From Argyresthia goedartella (lineage: Eukaryota; Arthropoda; Insecta; Lepidoptera; Argyresthiidae), in assembly GCA_949825045.1 (NCBI GenBank), contig OX463832.1:17788552-17852551 (forward strand): a stretch of 64,000 nucleotides of DNA, written 5' to 3'. The notes beneath the pieces are model-generated. The model searched no databases and was not told the DNA's origin. It worked only from the letters and a program-made list of their open reading frames with translations. Below are positions 20,155-29,985 of this stretch, one piece after another. Numbering within the stretch: the stretch's first letter is position 1; each line of letters begins with the position of its first letter. A program made the translations under genes and the position numbers.

Positions 20155-20566
20155 CAACGATGCTAATATAAACGATTTTTTCCAGGTTCTACCAGTTCAA
20201 ATTAGCTACCCTGTCGCCATTAATATATATGATGACGTTTTTTCGTATTCATTGATAACAAAGTAAGTTGTAGTTTTAAAAGAAATTACTAAATTGCTTG
20301 GTTTTATTCAGACACAAATGATTGATTATGTTTTTCTTTTTCCGCATCACCAGTCGATGAACAATTATTAAAAAAAATTCGACGTTTAACAAATGGGACA
20401 GAAAACTTTTTTAGTTTTAGTCTAATAAAGTGCCATAATAAAGTATTGTGTCGTTTTCCACATAATATAAGGTCATGTTACTTTTCTCGTGAAAATGTTC
20501 CTTTTTTAGCTGTCTCATGTTATATTCGACTATCTGCCACTGGCAACACTGTGCGTCTGTCTGTCT

Positions 20567-21194
20567 CAGTGTAGCCAACTCTACAGTTTTAACTGTAGAT
20601 TTACAGTTTTGTCCATATCGTCACAGTTTTTAGTTCAGACCTCCAAATCTACAGTTTTTCTATATAATACTACGTCAACTATTTTATTCGCTGAGTAACC
20701 CGTACAACTCGGTTTTAGCAACGTCTAAGGCACGGTTTCCTTAATTGCACAGGTGGCGTTAGTGGATAAATAAATAAATAAATTAAACAAAACTTATGAA
20801 AACCAAACTTAGGAATAAACTGTCTACCACCACCATAAAGGCAGCTTACATACGAAATCAGAATATAAAAATTGTTTCGAGTTTCATGCTACCAATAAGC
20901 ATTTAAAGAGATTTAATTAAAATATGTACGATTTCAAGAACAAAAATAAAATTGAAAATGAGGAGGATGGGCAAATTGAAAACGAAGTCACGAAAAGTAG
21001 ACATATTGTAATTTTTTTAAGATTTAAAGTTGATTTTATTACTTTATTATGTTGTTTTATTGATTACTGCCATTAAATAATACAATATAAGAAAAGCTGT
21101 AGATTTATAGTTCTGTAAGTAGAAATTTACAGTTTTCTACAGCTTTTTGAAAGCTTGTTTGCAGTTTTAGTCTAGAATGGGGTTGGCAACACTG
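20567..21194. mobile_element. Non-autonomous hAT-type element (628 bp) with target duplication
   Basis: Terminal inverted repeats CAGTGTAGCCAACT (left) and CAGTGTTGCCAACC (right, read inward) are flanked by identical 8-bp direct repeats GTCTGTCT (20559-20566 and 21195-21202). Subterminal motifs TACAGTTTT/AAAACTG recur in both orientations, as expected for transposase binding sites. No coding frame. It lies only 15 bp from the previous hAT element, and the two target duplications overlap by one base. Confidence 0.88.
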
Positions 21195-21418
21195 GTCTGT
21201 CTAGTCAGCGTCACTCAGCGTTTAAATCGTTCGCCGAGAAAGAACTATGCATAGATAAAAATGTATAATAGGAAATAGATGGGCATCTTGACATTTTTCA
21301 GTGGTACGTAGACAGTGCTGCTGACGGCGGACCGGCATGGAACAAAAATTAGCGCGAAAAGCGAAAAGGAAGCTTTGAATGTTTGTTTTTTTTCAACTAG
21401 TTTCTATGTTACACTAAC
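21195..21418. other. Unassigned spacer
   Basis: Right flank of the double hAT insertion. No coding or repeat feature is recognised apart from the target duplication at its left end. Confidence 0.4.
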
Positions 21419-21574
21419 ATGATATTTGTAAGAAAGTTTTTTGTATTTTTTCAGTATAACTAGAGTACCACGTTTATAAGTTCCTTATCTTAACATAACC
21501 GTTATGAAACTTATAAACTTGGTACTCTAGTTATAGGTACTGATATTAATTAAAAACTTTCTTACAAATATCAT
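21419..21574. mobile_element. Fold-back MITE (156 bp)
   Basis: Perfect 23-bp inverted ends begin ATGATATTTGTAAGAAAG. Inside them is a second palindrome (AACTAGAGTACC... pairing with ...GGTACTCTAGTT) around a short loop near 21485-21505. Almost the whole element folds into one hairpin. The word CAGTATAACT occurs just inside the left arm and just outside the right arm. No target duplication could be fixed. Confidence 0.75.
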
Positions 21575-22430
21575 CTCAGTATAACTTTGTAGCACCACAT
21601 TACTAAAAAACTGTCTAGTTAATAAAACAATTTGGTTTGGATATATACAAGATGTATTTTTTTAATACATTGTGAAGGTTACACATTTACACATTTTTTA
21701 AATCGCAGTCCTGACAAAATAAATTTAATTTCCTCTTTTGCAAGCTAATACATAACCAAAACTGATATGGTCTCTAACATTCTAAACTTTATGCACAAAA
21801 TTCTCATGTAAATATTATTGATAACTATTAGTTAAGTAAATATATCATTTTTATACCCATCTAAGGTTGTATCATGTGAAACTAAAGTAAAATATTTAAG
21901 ATCAAATTGCAAACCATGTTAAGCAAATAAAATCTAAATTTCTGTGTTTTAATATGATATCTCATACAATTGGTGCCGATGTCATCTGACATTTTGTTTG
22001 GACTACTGATATTTTTTTGCAAAACTTGCAGGACAAAATTTGGCAATTGTCATGAGTAGAATAACCTTGTTCACAGTATACTGGCAGCATATATGAATAC
22101 TATGGAAGTAACTTTACAGCGGTAATTAATTAAGTTTACAAACAAAATAATTAAAACAATACAGTCAATCAAACTGCAAGTGCAACTCCCGTTTGCCTTA
22201 TAGCCTTTTTTGTTGTCCACATATTTTTTTGCGGCTAATTTCATCTCACCGTGAATTTCATTTGTACTGACAATCACCTTATTGGTAAGGATTTTGTTGA
22301 TTTCTCTGCACCAATTTGTAACAAAAAATTCTATTTACTTTTTTTATTATATATTCGGTTAGTGCATTTTTGTGGTCTTTACAATTTATAAAGGTGAAAT
22401 CAATGTTAGTCAAAACTACAATCTCTAGGT
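21575..22430. other. AT-rich non-coding DNA left of the P-like transposase relic
   Basis: Contains poly-T and TTTAATA-rich stretches and no recognisable protein. It may include the 3' part of the P-like element. Confidence 0.4.
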
Positions 22431-22498
22431 AATTAGTAAAGCCTTTTAGGTTACATTACGTTTCTAAAATGTTTTGCACAACATTCTCAATTTGAACG

Positions 22499-22562
22499 AA
22501 GAAGTAAAAAAAATGCCTGTTTGGGTCAATACCCCAACAGGCATTTTTTTGACTTCTTCGAT
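22499..22562. repeat. Snap-back palindrome in the transposase relic
   Basis: A 24-nt arm (CGAAGAAGT...ATGCCTGT) is repeated inverted with one mismatch around a short loop (CAATA with flanking TGGG/CCCC). It falls exactly where P-like homology ends, so it looks like a template-switch rearrangement. Confidence 0.85.
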
Positions 22563-23445
22563 TGAAGCCAGGTTTTTTCTTTGTTAGACTATTCCTTATG
22601 CCTTTCATGAGATGAGGTGGATCATAAATGGGGAAGATTTTCTCTTCATTTATTTCGAAGAACCCTCCTTTGTATTCTTCTTCCCTTCTTAGATATTTTT
22701 CTTTCGTGTCGCGTATTAAGGAATTGATTGCAGCTACATTAGTCGCCCCTTGGTCGCATACTGTGGCTACTACCTTGAGGCCTGTCTCCTGCAATTTTTT
22801 AATGCAGCCTTGTGTGATCTTTTTCATATCTAACGACGATGTTCAGCTTTGGCAGTATGTATAAGCAATGGGCTGTTTATATTTTTTAATAACGCCTCTA
22901 ACCATTATAACTAGAGCATGGTCACAAAAGGTCTTTTTCCTCTCTACTCCGTTGTCGCTTAAACCATTTATAAAATCTTTTTTCCTGTCCAGGTTGACAC
23001 TTGGGGTTATCACCATCTCATCAAAAACTAGAGTGCAGTACCTGTGCGCTCTAGGCATTTTTGCGACTTTCCGTTTTAACTGGTCAAATGTTGTGTCTTG
23101 AATGCCTGGTTTTAGATCTACTTGCGCCAGGAGTTTTTGCAGTGTTTATCTTTTTGGTAAAATACACATTGGACTCAAAAGTCGGTATGCTTTTGGGCTG
23201 GGCTTATATAGCGATATTGCCAAAATTTTTTGATCCAGTGTGAATCGTCTGCCTTTTCCTTTTTTTTTCAGATTGCGTTATTTGCATTTCAAAAATCAAT
23301 TTCGCCGGTCTGGTCATTTTCTGGCTCAAGATATTATATGCTGTAGAAGAGCTTATTTTTTCAGCAAGTTTCAATCTTCTATTAAATGACCTATTTAGGT
23401 TATCTTTTTTATGCAACATCCTTTTCAATTTACAGATTGACTTCA

Positions 23446-23477
23446 TAAGTTGCCTCTCCTGCACAGGAGAGGCAACT
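23446..23477. repeat. Perfect 15-bp-stem hairpin
   Basis: AAGTTGCCTCTCCTG, two bases (CA), then the exact reverse complement. It is the second snap-back palindrome in the same P-like relic. Confidence 0.85.
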
Positions 23478-24165
23478 TGTTGCCTTGAATCTTCGGTTAA
23501 TTCCTGAAATTAAATGAAAACAAGAACGGTTATATCATTGTTTTATTTTTTTGGGTTCCTTTAAATTAGTCAAATTAATTATTATTATTATTGTAAAAAA
23601 ATACCTTTATTGTTTCCAGCTGCGGTTTGATGAATATCAGAAGTGTTTGCTTGTATAACATCCTTAGGGGTATCTAAGCTCCTTCCTGAAAAATGGTGAT
23701 AGTAACTTACTTAGATAGAAACTCGGTTTATTTATCATTCAATTGCATATTTTTAGGAGCGCCCCAGGTACTTCAATAAAATAAAATAGCTGTTTAACCT
23801 GTTAGATGTAATGTTGGTACAGCACTTCTAACAAGTCTGTTTTTGCTGCCATGGTAATTATCTTCAAAATGCCTGTGGCACACTTTTCTGTCCGAGAAAA
23901 TATATGAGTCTTCAAAACCGACTAATCCTGCTGTTGCCTTCCAAGTTTTAAAACGGTCGCCATCATTGGATGGATTAGGAAAATAATGCATCGGGACACC
24001 TTGAACAGAAATAATGTTGTTGTTAAGAACCTGAGTCCAGGAAAAATCAGTGGTGACGATGAATTCAGGGGGTTCAATTTGTTACTACGTTACTATATGT
24101 TGCATGTACAAACCGTCAGAGTTGCTGGTTGTGCAACCAGGCATGCAACATTTATTCCTAGACAT

Positions 24166-24695
24166 AATTAGAGACCTGTCTTTATTAATAAAAGTATTTG
24201 CGCTGCACTGCACTGCACGGGTAGTCCTATCACAAAACTACCGCCGCCTTATCTAAACCCCAACCGAAAGTCCTGTTTTTAATCAACACCAAATAATAAA
24301 ATTGAAATGAAAAATTTTAAATCGCCAAACAAAACTTTCAAACTTTTTCCGTTTTTTCTCGTTGTCTAATACATGAAACAAAGCAGGAACAAAAAACAGA
24401 ATTACTACTAAATTATCCTAAACTTTTATTACCCAACGATATCTTGTTCAAAACATGGTTAGCTATAACAAATAAATAATCATGAATAAACTGTGATAAA
24501 CTTCAGATTAGAGATCTATTAAATACAACATAAACATTAAAAAAACGTATATAATATTTTCTACCCTAGAAAATAATAATTGTATAGTGGCAAGACCACG
24601 TTGTGCCAATGACATGTTAGTCCTATGCCTAGCCGGTAGATAGCGCGACCGAACTTTTTTGACAACCATACTCTAAGATACCCCAGCATGGAACT
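24166..24695. other. Upstream region of the ZAD zinc-finger gene
   Basis: AT-rich up to about 24560, then less so. It should hold the 5' UTR and promoter of the gene at 24.7 kb; no TATA-like box can be assigned with confidence. Upstream exons cannot be ruled out. Confidence 0.35.
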
Positions 24696-24713
24696 ATGCG
24701 CCGTGCTTGCAAG

Positions 24714-24917
24714 ATGGATGCTTCGAGAGACCTTCAGTATTACCGCCCAATAAAAGACGAGGTCAAAGAGGAAGTTGTGGATTGTGGATTTGTGGAAGTG
24801 GACTCCCACGATGTGCGTCAACTGTGCACGGCTTGTCTATGTACGACACGCACTACACACATGCTCGATGATGACTCACTGAAGCAGTACTACATGAACA
24901 TCCTCGCTGGGACGCAG
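24714..24917 (+). CDS. ZAD-C2H2 zinc-finger gene, exon 1 (first half of ZAD)
   Basis: MDASRDLQYYRPIKDEVKEE... with the first ZAD cysteine pair in QLCTACLC (C-x2-C), followed by the typical DDDSLKQYYMNILAG helix. ATG at 24714 is preferred (AAGATGG), but ATG 24696 in the same frame is possible. Ends ACGCAG/GTGAAT in phase 0. ZAD domains mediate homodimerisation of insect C2H2 transcription factors. Exons 1 to 3 join in phase to a protein of about 568 residues. This is the only clear host gene in the window. Confidence 0.75.
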
Positions 24918-24949
24918 GTGAATATAATAATTTACCGAGCAAGCTAAGC

Positions 24950-25300
24950 CCAAACTGTGAGTGGTGACAGGTCATTAAAGCTTGTACCAGACACATCATG
25001 CCCACACTGTGGCTTGGAGGAAAGTAGCCAGCACTTCTTGGGAGAATGAGTAATGTATTCAAACATAAGATGATGACTCACTAGGGATGAATAGCTTAAT
25101 ACAGTTATGCAATTGATATTATTTGAAGTTTAGCAACATCCTAGAATTCATAAGTGATCAAGAAGATTTTGGGAGGAACATCTGTTGAACCATCTGACCA
25201 GAGCCCAAACACAGGGCATTTTGTGAAATAGTCAAAATGCAGGACCAACCACCCGCCTGTGGTTTAGCGGGCGTGCCATATCATCGTCAAGCCAAAATGC
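24950..25300 (+). pseudogene. LINE C-terminal/3' fragment with CCHC-like knuckle
   Basis: Within intron 1 the plus strand reads CPHCGLEESSQHFLGE, the terminal Cys/His knuckle typical of some LINE ORF2 proteins, followed in shifting frames by a segment ending near a GC-richer motif (TTTAGCGGGCGTGCCATATC). The closing motif recurs at about 43195-43220. No catalytic domain present. Confidence 0.5.
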
Positions 25301-25639
25301 TGGTTCTTTCATAAGTTTGTATGTGGTATTGAAAGGAAATGCAGTTGGTTATATTTTTGTTGGTTATGTGTATGCCCGAAGACCAGGGTATTTAACTGCT
25401 GTTCAATGTATCATCCTGGAGCCAGAAATTAAAAAATAAGGCAGTTATGCCCATAGTCAGTGAAACATCCTGGAGCCGGATATATAAAAATAAACCTATT
25501 TTGCACTAATTGCTTCGATCCCTTTCTATCAATCGGCACTCCCAAAAACCCTGTCAGTGAATTTTTCCAGATCAGGTGGCACAGTGGGGGTAAAAAAAGA
25601 ATATGGTGCCCACTGCAGAGAAATTAAGCAACATATAAT

Positions 25640-25865
25640 AAATAAATAAATACTATTTACACACATTGATCTAGCCTCAAACTAGGATTCCCTGTATCTT
25701 GGGTACTAGACAATGATACAAATATTATATAGATAAATATTATACTTAGATAGATATGCAACCATGACTAGGATACAAACATCCATTCTCATCAAACAAA
25801 TATTTTTCCCCACCCCTGGGCTTCGTAGACAGGGTCACTGCTGACTCGGCCATTCGGGTTGTCAA
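25640..25865 (-). mobile_element. tRNA-derived SINE, type B copy 1
   Basis: Minus strand: head starting near 25862 (CCCGAATGGCCGAGTCAGCA), a decayed B box, a middle part with TAGTCATGG...TATCTAAGTATAATATTTAT, and the 3' domain (ATACAGGGAATCCTAGTTTG). Matches 50.93-51.17 kb along its length, where the B box GGTTCGAGTCC is perfect. Confidence 0.8.
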
Positions 25866-26262
25866 TGTGTGCTGCCCACTCTTAATTATGGTGCTGAAGT
25901 GTGGCACTTACACAGGAGACAGTGCACTAAGTTTTAGTAGCACAGAGAGCCATGGAGCCTGCCATGTTAGGTATAAGGCTGTCTGACCGAATCTGGAATA
26001 CCAAAATCAGATATCGAACCACAGTGGTAGTGAGCAGTACACGTGGTAAGGCGAGAAGACGGTAGATGGACCAGATCGGTAACCGAATGGTGCCCAAGAG
26101 GAGGCCAAAGATCAGTTGGCAGACCACCTGCCAGATGGTCCGATGACATAGTGAGGATAGCAGGAAAGCAGGGTTGCACGGGACTGGGTCGAGTGGTGTG
26201 TATATGAGGAGCCCTATACATAACAGTTGGTTCCCTGACAGGCTGATGACGATGATGATGAT
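25866..26262 (+). pseudogene. RTE-clade LINE 3' end
   Basis: Reads LNYGAEVWHLTQET-like after a decayed start, then RAMEPAMLGIRLSDRIWN, TKIRYRTTV, RRWMDQIGNRMVPKRRPKIS and DDIVRIAGKQGC: the C-terminal region of lepidopteran RTE ORF2 (YGAE-W...RAMER-MLG-SLRDRI...RPPARW-DDI). It ends in a GATGAT microsatellite tail (about 26243-26265), the usual RTE 3' terminus. Only the C-terminus is present (5' truncation). Confidence 0.8.
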
Positions 26263-26347
26263 GATGACAATATTTTTTAACTAAATAAGTATTGACTACC
26301 AAATATGTTAAATATGTTTACCAAATTTAGTGCCAACCACATGTAGT

Positions 26348-26349
26348 TT

Positions 26350-26397
<48 letters not shown>
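26348..26397. repeat. (AT)n microsatellite
   Basis: About 24 uninterrupted AT dinucleotides in intron 1 of the zinc-finger gene. Confidence 0.95.
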
Positions 26398-26399
<2 letters not shown>

Positions 26400-27026
26400 T
26401 AAATATCTGTCTAAATGCTAATGTTAGGTCTTTAGGTCCCAACTTAATAATACAAACTGGAGCTGAAGGGTAATGAGGCCACCCCATGTAGTTAAGTATA
26501 AAATAGGGTGGACATTTTGTGAATATTTAGTCAATTTGGGATGAAAATTAATTTTTTTGGTTGTAATTTTTACTCAACTTGGTAAACAATTAAACATAAG
26601 CCTTTGTTTTATAAGGATTCCACTTGTTCATGTGATATACTTCAATGGATCAGGGGGTGAGAGGGTGCAAATAACGAAAAAAGAAACCAAATTTCCTGTG
26701 TCGCCTGCGATGTCTACAGCTGACAGAGCCACTAGTTATATTTAAGTTACAAGATGACCTCAAATTAACTTGAAAAATTATGTACATAAAAATATCTTTT
26801 GGCTGGCCTCACCCAACTGGAATGGCTTTCTGAATTCCGATCCTGGACTCCGGTTTTGAAATCAGAAAGCCATTGCGGCCATTCGAGTCCAGGCTAAGAC
26901 CTGAACGTCACACATGCCAGATGTTATGATGGATCTCAGCACTAAATGAAAGTGTGAATACTTTAAGTGAATGCACTGATCTGTCTGTCTGTCAGTAGTT
27001 CATTAGAGGCATGTACTCTGTTGCAG

Positions 27027-27170
27027 ATGGAGGGAGACTTGAAAGTATTACCACCTCCAAGACTCTGCTGGGAGTGTGTAATACAATTGAAGAGTTCGGT
27101 GCGCTTCAGAGAGCTAGTGCAAGACTCGTACCGACTGCTGCTGCCGATGCTACTCACTTGTGACAAAGAG
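27027..27170 (+). CDS. ZAD-C2H2 zinc-finger gene, exon 2 (second half of ZAD)
   Basis: Acceptor CTCTGTTGCAG at 27026. Reads MEGDLKVLPPPRLCWECVIQ..., with the second ZAD cysteine pair in LCWEC (C-x2-C) and the closing helix RFRELVQDSYRLL. It is 144 nt, phase 0 at both ends; the donor (AAAGAG/GTGCTA) is weak, so the true 3' end may differ by a few codons. With exon 1 it completes the C2...C2 zinc site of a ZAD. Confidence 0.75.
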
Positions 27171-27654
27171 GTGCTATCACTGGACTACTATTTTTTAAAG
27201 CTTATGAAAATTTTACTTGCAATATATGTATTTATGTATGTATGTATGTTTGAATATTAATCCCACAACCTATTTTATAGGTTGCTAACTTTCTGGACAG
27301 GAACGGAAATCTCAAAACCATTTCGAGAAATATGTCTTCTGTACAATTTATATTTAGCAGATTAATAAATATTTATTAAGATATTTTAATAAAACACAAT
27401 GACATTAATTTGACCTTCAATGATATCATCATAAGATGTATGAAAACATGTCTACAAAAAAAAAAATGTGAAGCGTCAATTTATTCCCTGTAAAGTCTCT
27501 GATCAATAAGTGGCCTCTCGTGATTGTAGGTTATATTGTTATATTCAGCGTTTTGTTTTTATATTTTCTCTTTTCGTTTTGTATCCACGACGGAACGGAG
27601 TTGGTATATGTGTTTGGAGTGAGAGGATGTTTGTGCAAACCAATGTTGCCATTT

Positions 27655-28035
27655 TTCTCAAAAACTACTAGTCCGATTTGGATGCGCTTTTCAGTGATGG
27701 GCTCGGGTTTGATTTGTGCATGTTCTTCGATAGGTGTTACGGTGACAACTCACCAGGGGGCGCTGCAGTAAACATTTGTTTGTGCAAAACTAAAACTATT
27801 AGTTTGATTCTGATGCGGTTTTATTTTTTTTTGTAATGGGTTTGTGGTTGATTAGTGAGGGTTTATAAATTTGTGTTACGGTAGGAACTCACTAGGGGCC
27901 ACTACAGTGACATTGTTTATATAAGCTACTAAATATTAAAGAAACTCGATAGAAATTTCTTCTAGGGGGCACTGCAGTGATATAGTTTATATTAACTACT
28001 AAATATTAAAGAAACTCGATAGAACTTTCTTGATA
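27655..28035. repeat. Tandem subrepeats at the 3' side of the Helentron
   Basis: Two related units of about 135 bp: AAAACTACTAGTCCGATT... (27660) and AAAACTATTAGTTTGATT... (27790), each followed by GTGTTACGGT and CTCACCAGGGGG or CTCACTAGGGGC. A second tandem pair (27905-28030) repeats ACTACTAAATATTAAAGAAA. On the minus strand this lies just 3' of the Helentron ORF. Such subrepeats are common in lepidopteran Helitron tails. No CTRR end was located. Confidence 0.65.
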
Positions 28036-28204
28036 ACAATACAGTGAGGCCTCACTTGTGCGCTGCGTCGCGTCGCGTCTTCTATTTTCCATACTTTTGA
28101 CAGTGGCATGTCACTGTCAAATATTTGGAAAAAGTCGAGGATAAATGGGGCCTCCCCCTCAGTGAACCAAGTATTTATGTGGGAAAGGGAGCAAAAGACG
28201 ATGG

Positions 28205-29985
28205 CTACTTTATGGCCTTTCTTCTGTGTCCTCGGTTTGCGACCGGCGGCCTATAGTTTGTCTCACTCAATCGCTCTAATTCTTCCAACGCTATGCTGTT
28301 ATGTGGGCTGTTAAAAAGTTTTCTTTGATCTAGATCGGTAATTACTACGCCGTCTAAAGATCGTACTCTACTAAGCGCCACATAAGCTTGTCCTTTGGCG
28401 AATGTTTTTGGTCCAAGAATATAACTGCCTTATTGACTGTAGTGCCCTGTAGTTTATGCACGGTAACGGCCCAACTTGATATCAGTGGAATCATAACTCT
28501 CTCTATTTTTCCCGAACCTTTATTCCCCTGAAAACAAACACTCGCTGGAGCTATGTTCACCCAACCATTTTCATCTTGGCGACTTCTGACGATGGAACGG
28601 TAATCAAAATCAACGAGGACTTTCTTAGGCAGCTCTCCGTCTTCCAATTGGTCTCTTCGTAAGTCTTCCCACTCAAACCCCCGAACTACCCCCATTTGCC
28701 GTTAACTAAGCCTTCGCTGACCCTAACATTCATTCGTAGCATCACTTGTGTACCTATATCTAGCTTTATGTGGGATACTAGGCCTCCTGTATTATTAGGG
28801 TCCATTGGAACCGCAGCAGGTGGAGGTTTTTGACCGTAGTTATTGGGTTCCCTAGACTCGTCTCGAGCATTTATCGCGTACAATTTCGTTGTTACTTTAG
28901 ACAACATTGTCTGATTGTACGCAATTACGAGTTGTATGGTGGGATATATCCGAATAGCTTCTCCGCCGGCAAAAGTTTCCTTCTTATGGAACACGAGTCC
29001 TCTCCAAAAGTAGCTGATATTGCTCCATCGTTAGCTGACCCGCCCTCAAATTGTTGAGCAAATCTACAAAGCCCGTATCGTTTTGTTGACGCGTGTTGCG
29101 TGTCAGCTCGGAAAACCCAAAATACCTCCACAGATGCGGCTCTCCATGGAAATGGGCTGGTAACTTAAAACAATAACTCCATTTTACAGGTAGGTAATTG
29201 CATCAAATCACCAAAAGCAAGTATATTTACACCGCCAAAGGGAGAGTCATTATTTTTCAACTCCTGAAGCCTCAAGTGGATACACCGCAACATTTCATAA
29301 GAGACCATAGAAATCTCATCGATAATTAACCAGCGGATTGTTTACCATTTGCGTCTCAGATCTTTTAAACGCTGACCCGTTAATTGTTGATGAGTAGTCG
29401 CTGAACCTTTTTCGATACCCAGTGATAACGCACTGTGAAGTGTTCGTCCATTCACTAGGCGAGCTGCAACTCCAGTAAGGGCAGTGTCTTCAACAAAACA
29501 CGGCCGAAGTAAAGAAGGTACAGTCTGTTTGTAACATCTTTTAATCTACTCTACTTGCTTTCAGGGTGAAAGTTTTACCAGATCCCGCTCCGCCTGTTAC
29601 AAACAATTTCATGGTATCATTTGGTGGCTCTTGGTGTCTTATTTCTGTATTGATCTTTGTTGTATTAGTATTCATTAAATTTCTTTGGTCCACATTCATA
29701 CTTGACATTATCGTCGAAAACTCTGCGTCCGATATCACACGATTGTCAATGTCACCTAAATCATCATCTTGTATTTCTACTTCGACCATATTAGGATCGA
29801 AACCTTCAACAATTGCGCGTTCTTCGCGCATTTATATTTGAAGTGTTTTCATTTGGGTTTACCAGAGCTAAAACTTGAGCAATAACTTGTTGAAGTTCAG
29901 TTTGTACAGTTTGAAAACGTTCAACATCTTCACCCGGCTGTAGAGGTCGTAGTAAGTTGCTTTTAGCCATATAAGCATCATCAGA
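28205..29985 (-). pseudogene. Helentron helicase (Pif1-like) region
   Basis: Minus strand from 29985: AYMAKSNLLRPLQPGEDVER, then Walker A VTGGAGSGKTFTL (about 29600), WLIIDEISMVSYEMLRCIHL (Walker B, about 29300), FGGVNILAFGDLMQLP, VFWVFRADTQHASTKRYGLC, then IKLDIGTQVMLRMNV, WAVTVHKLQGTTVNKAVI and, after a frameshift at about 28415, AYVALSRVRSLDGVVITDL, ending with a TAG at 28205-28207. These are the SF1B helicase motifs I to VI in order. Several frameshifts and stops. This motor would have driven rolling-circle transposition together with a Rep domain. Confidence 0.88.

Larger units (their letters stand above)
15253..20551. mobile_element. hAT-superfamily DNA transposon with intact target duplication
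   Basis: Ends are short inverted repeats CAGCGTTGCCAG (15253-15264) and, read inward from 20551, CAGTGTTGCCAG: 11 of 12 match. The element is bracketed by identical 8-bp direct repeats TGCGTCTG (15245-15252 and 20552-20559), the hAT target-site signature. A degraded hAT transposase lies in the right third on the plus strand. The left two thirds are non-coding and include a nested element (17109-18268). Length is about 5.3 kb, above a usual hAT, explained partly by nesting. Confidence 0.88.
22431..24165 (-). pseudogene. P-element/THAP9-like transposase relic
   Basis: Read on the minus strand: a THAP start at 24165 (MSRNKCCMPGCTTSN, first Cys pair), an inserted stretch, then HYFPNPSNDGDRFKTWKATA, KVCHRHFED (Cys-x2-His) and AVPTLHL (THAP end). 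Next a coiled-coil/HTH part (KSICKLKRMLHKKDNLNRSF), then the catalytic region: RYCTLVFDEMVITPSV (first acid), IKKYKQPIAYTYCQS, KVVATVCDQGATNVAAIN (second Asp) and PIYDPPHLMKGIRNSL. The order and motifs are those of P-type transposases. Multiple frames and a rearranged end near 22500-22560 mark it as dead. The GTP-binding insertion and C-terminal acid are not seen. Confidence 0.85.
25309..26755. repeat. Dispersed repeat, split by later insertions (other copy at 54883-55075)
   Basis: TTCATAAGTTTGTATGTGGT followed by ATTGAAAG and AAATGCAGT is nearly identical at 25309-25352 and 54883-54926. The downstream part of the 54.9-kb copy (TTCCTGT...CAGAGCCACTA) matches 26690-26735. So the copy here is interrupted by about 1.3 kb containing a SINE and an RTE tail. 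Confidence 0.65.
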
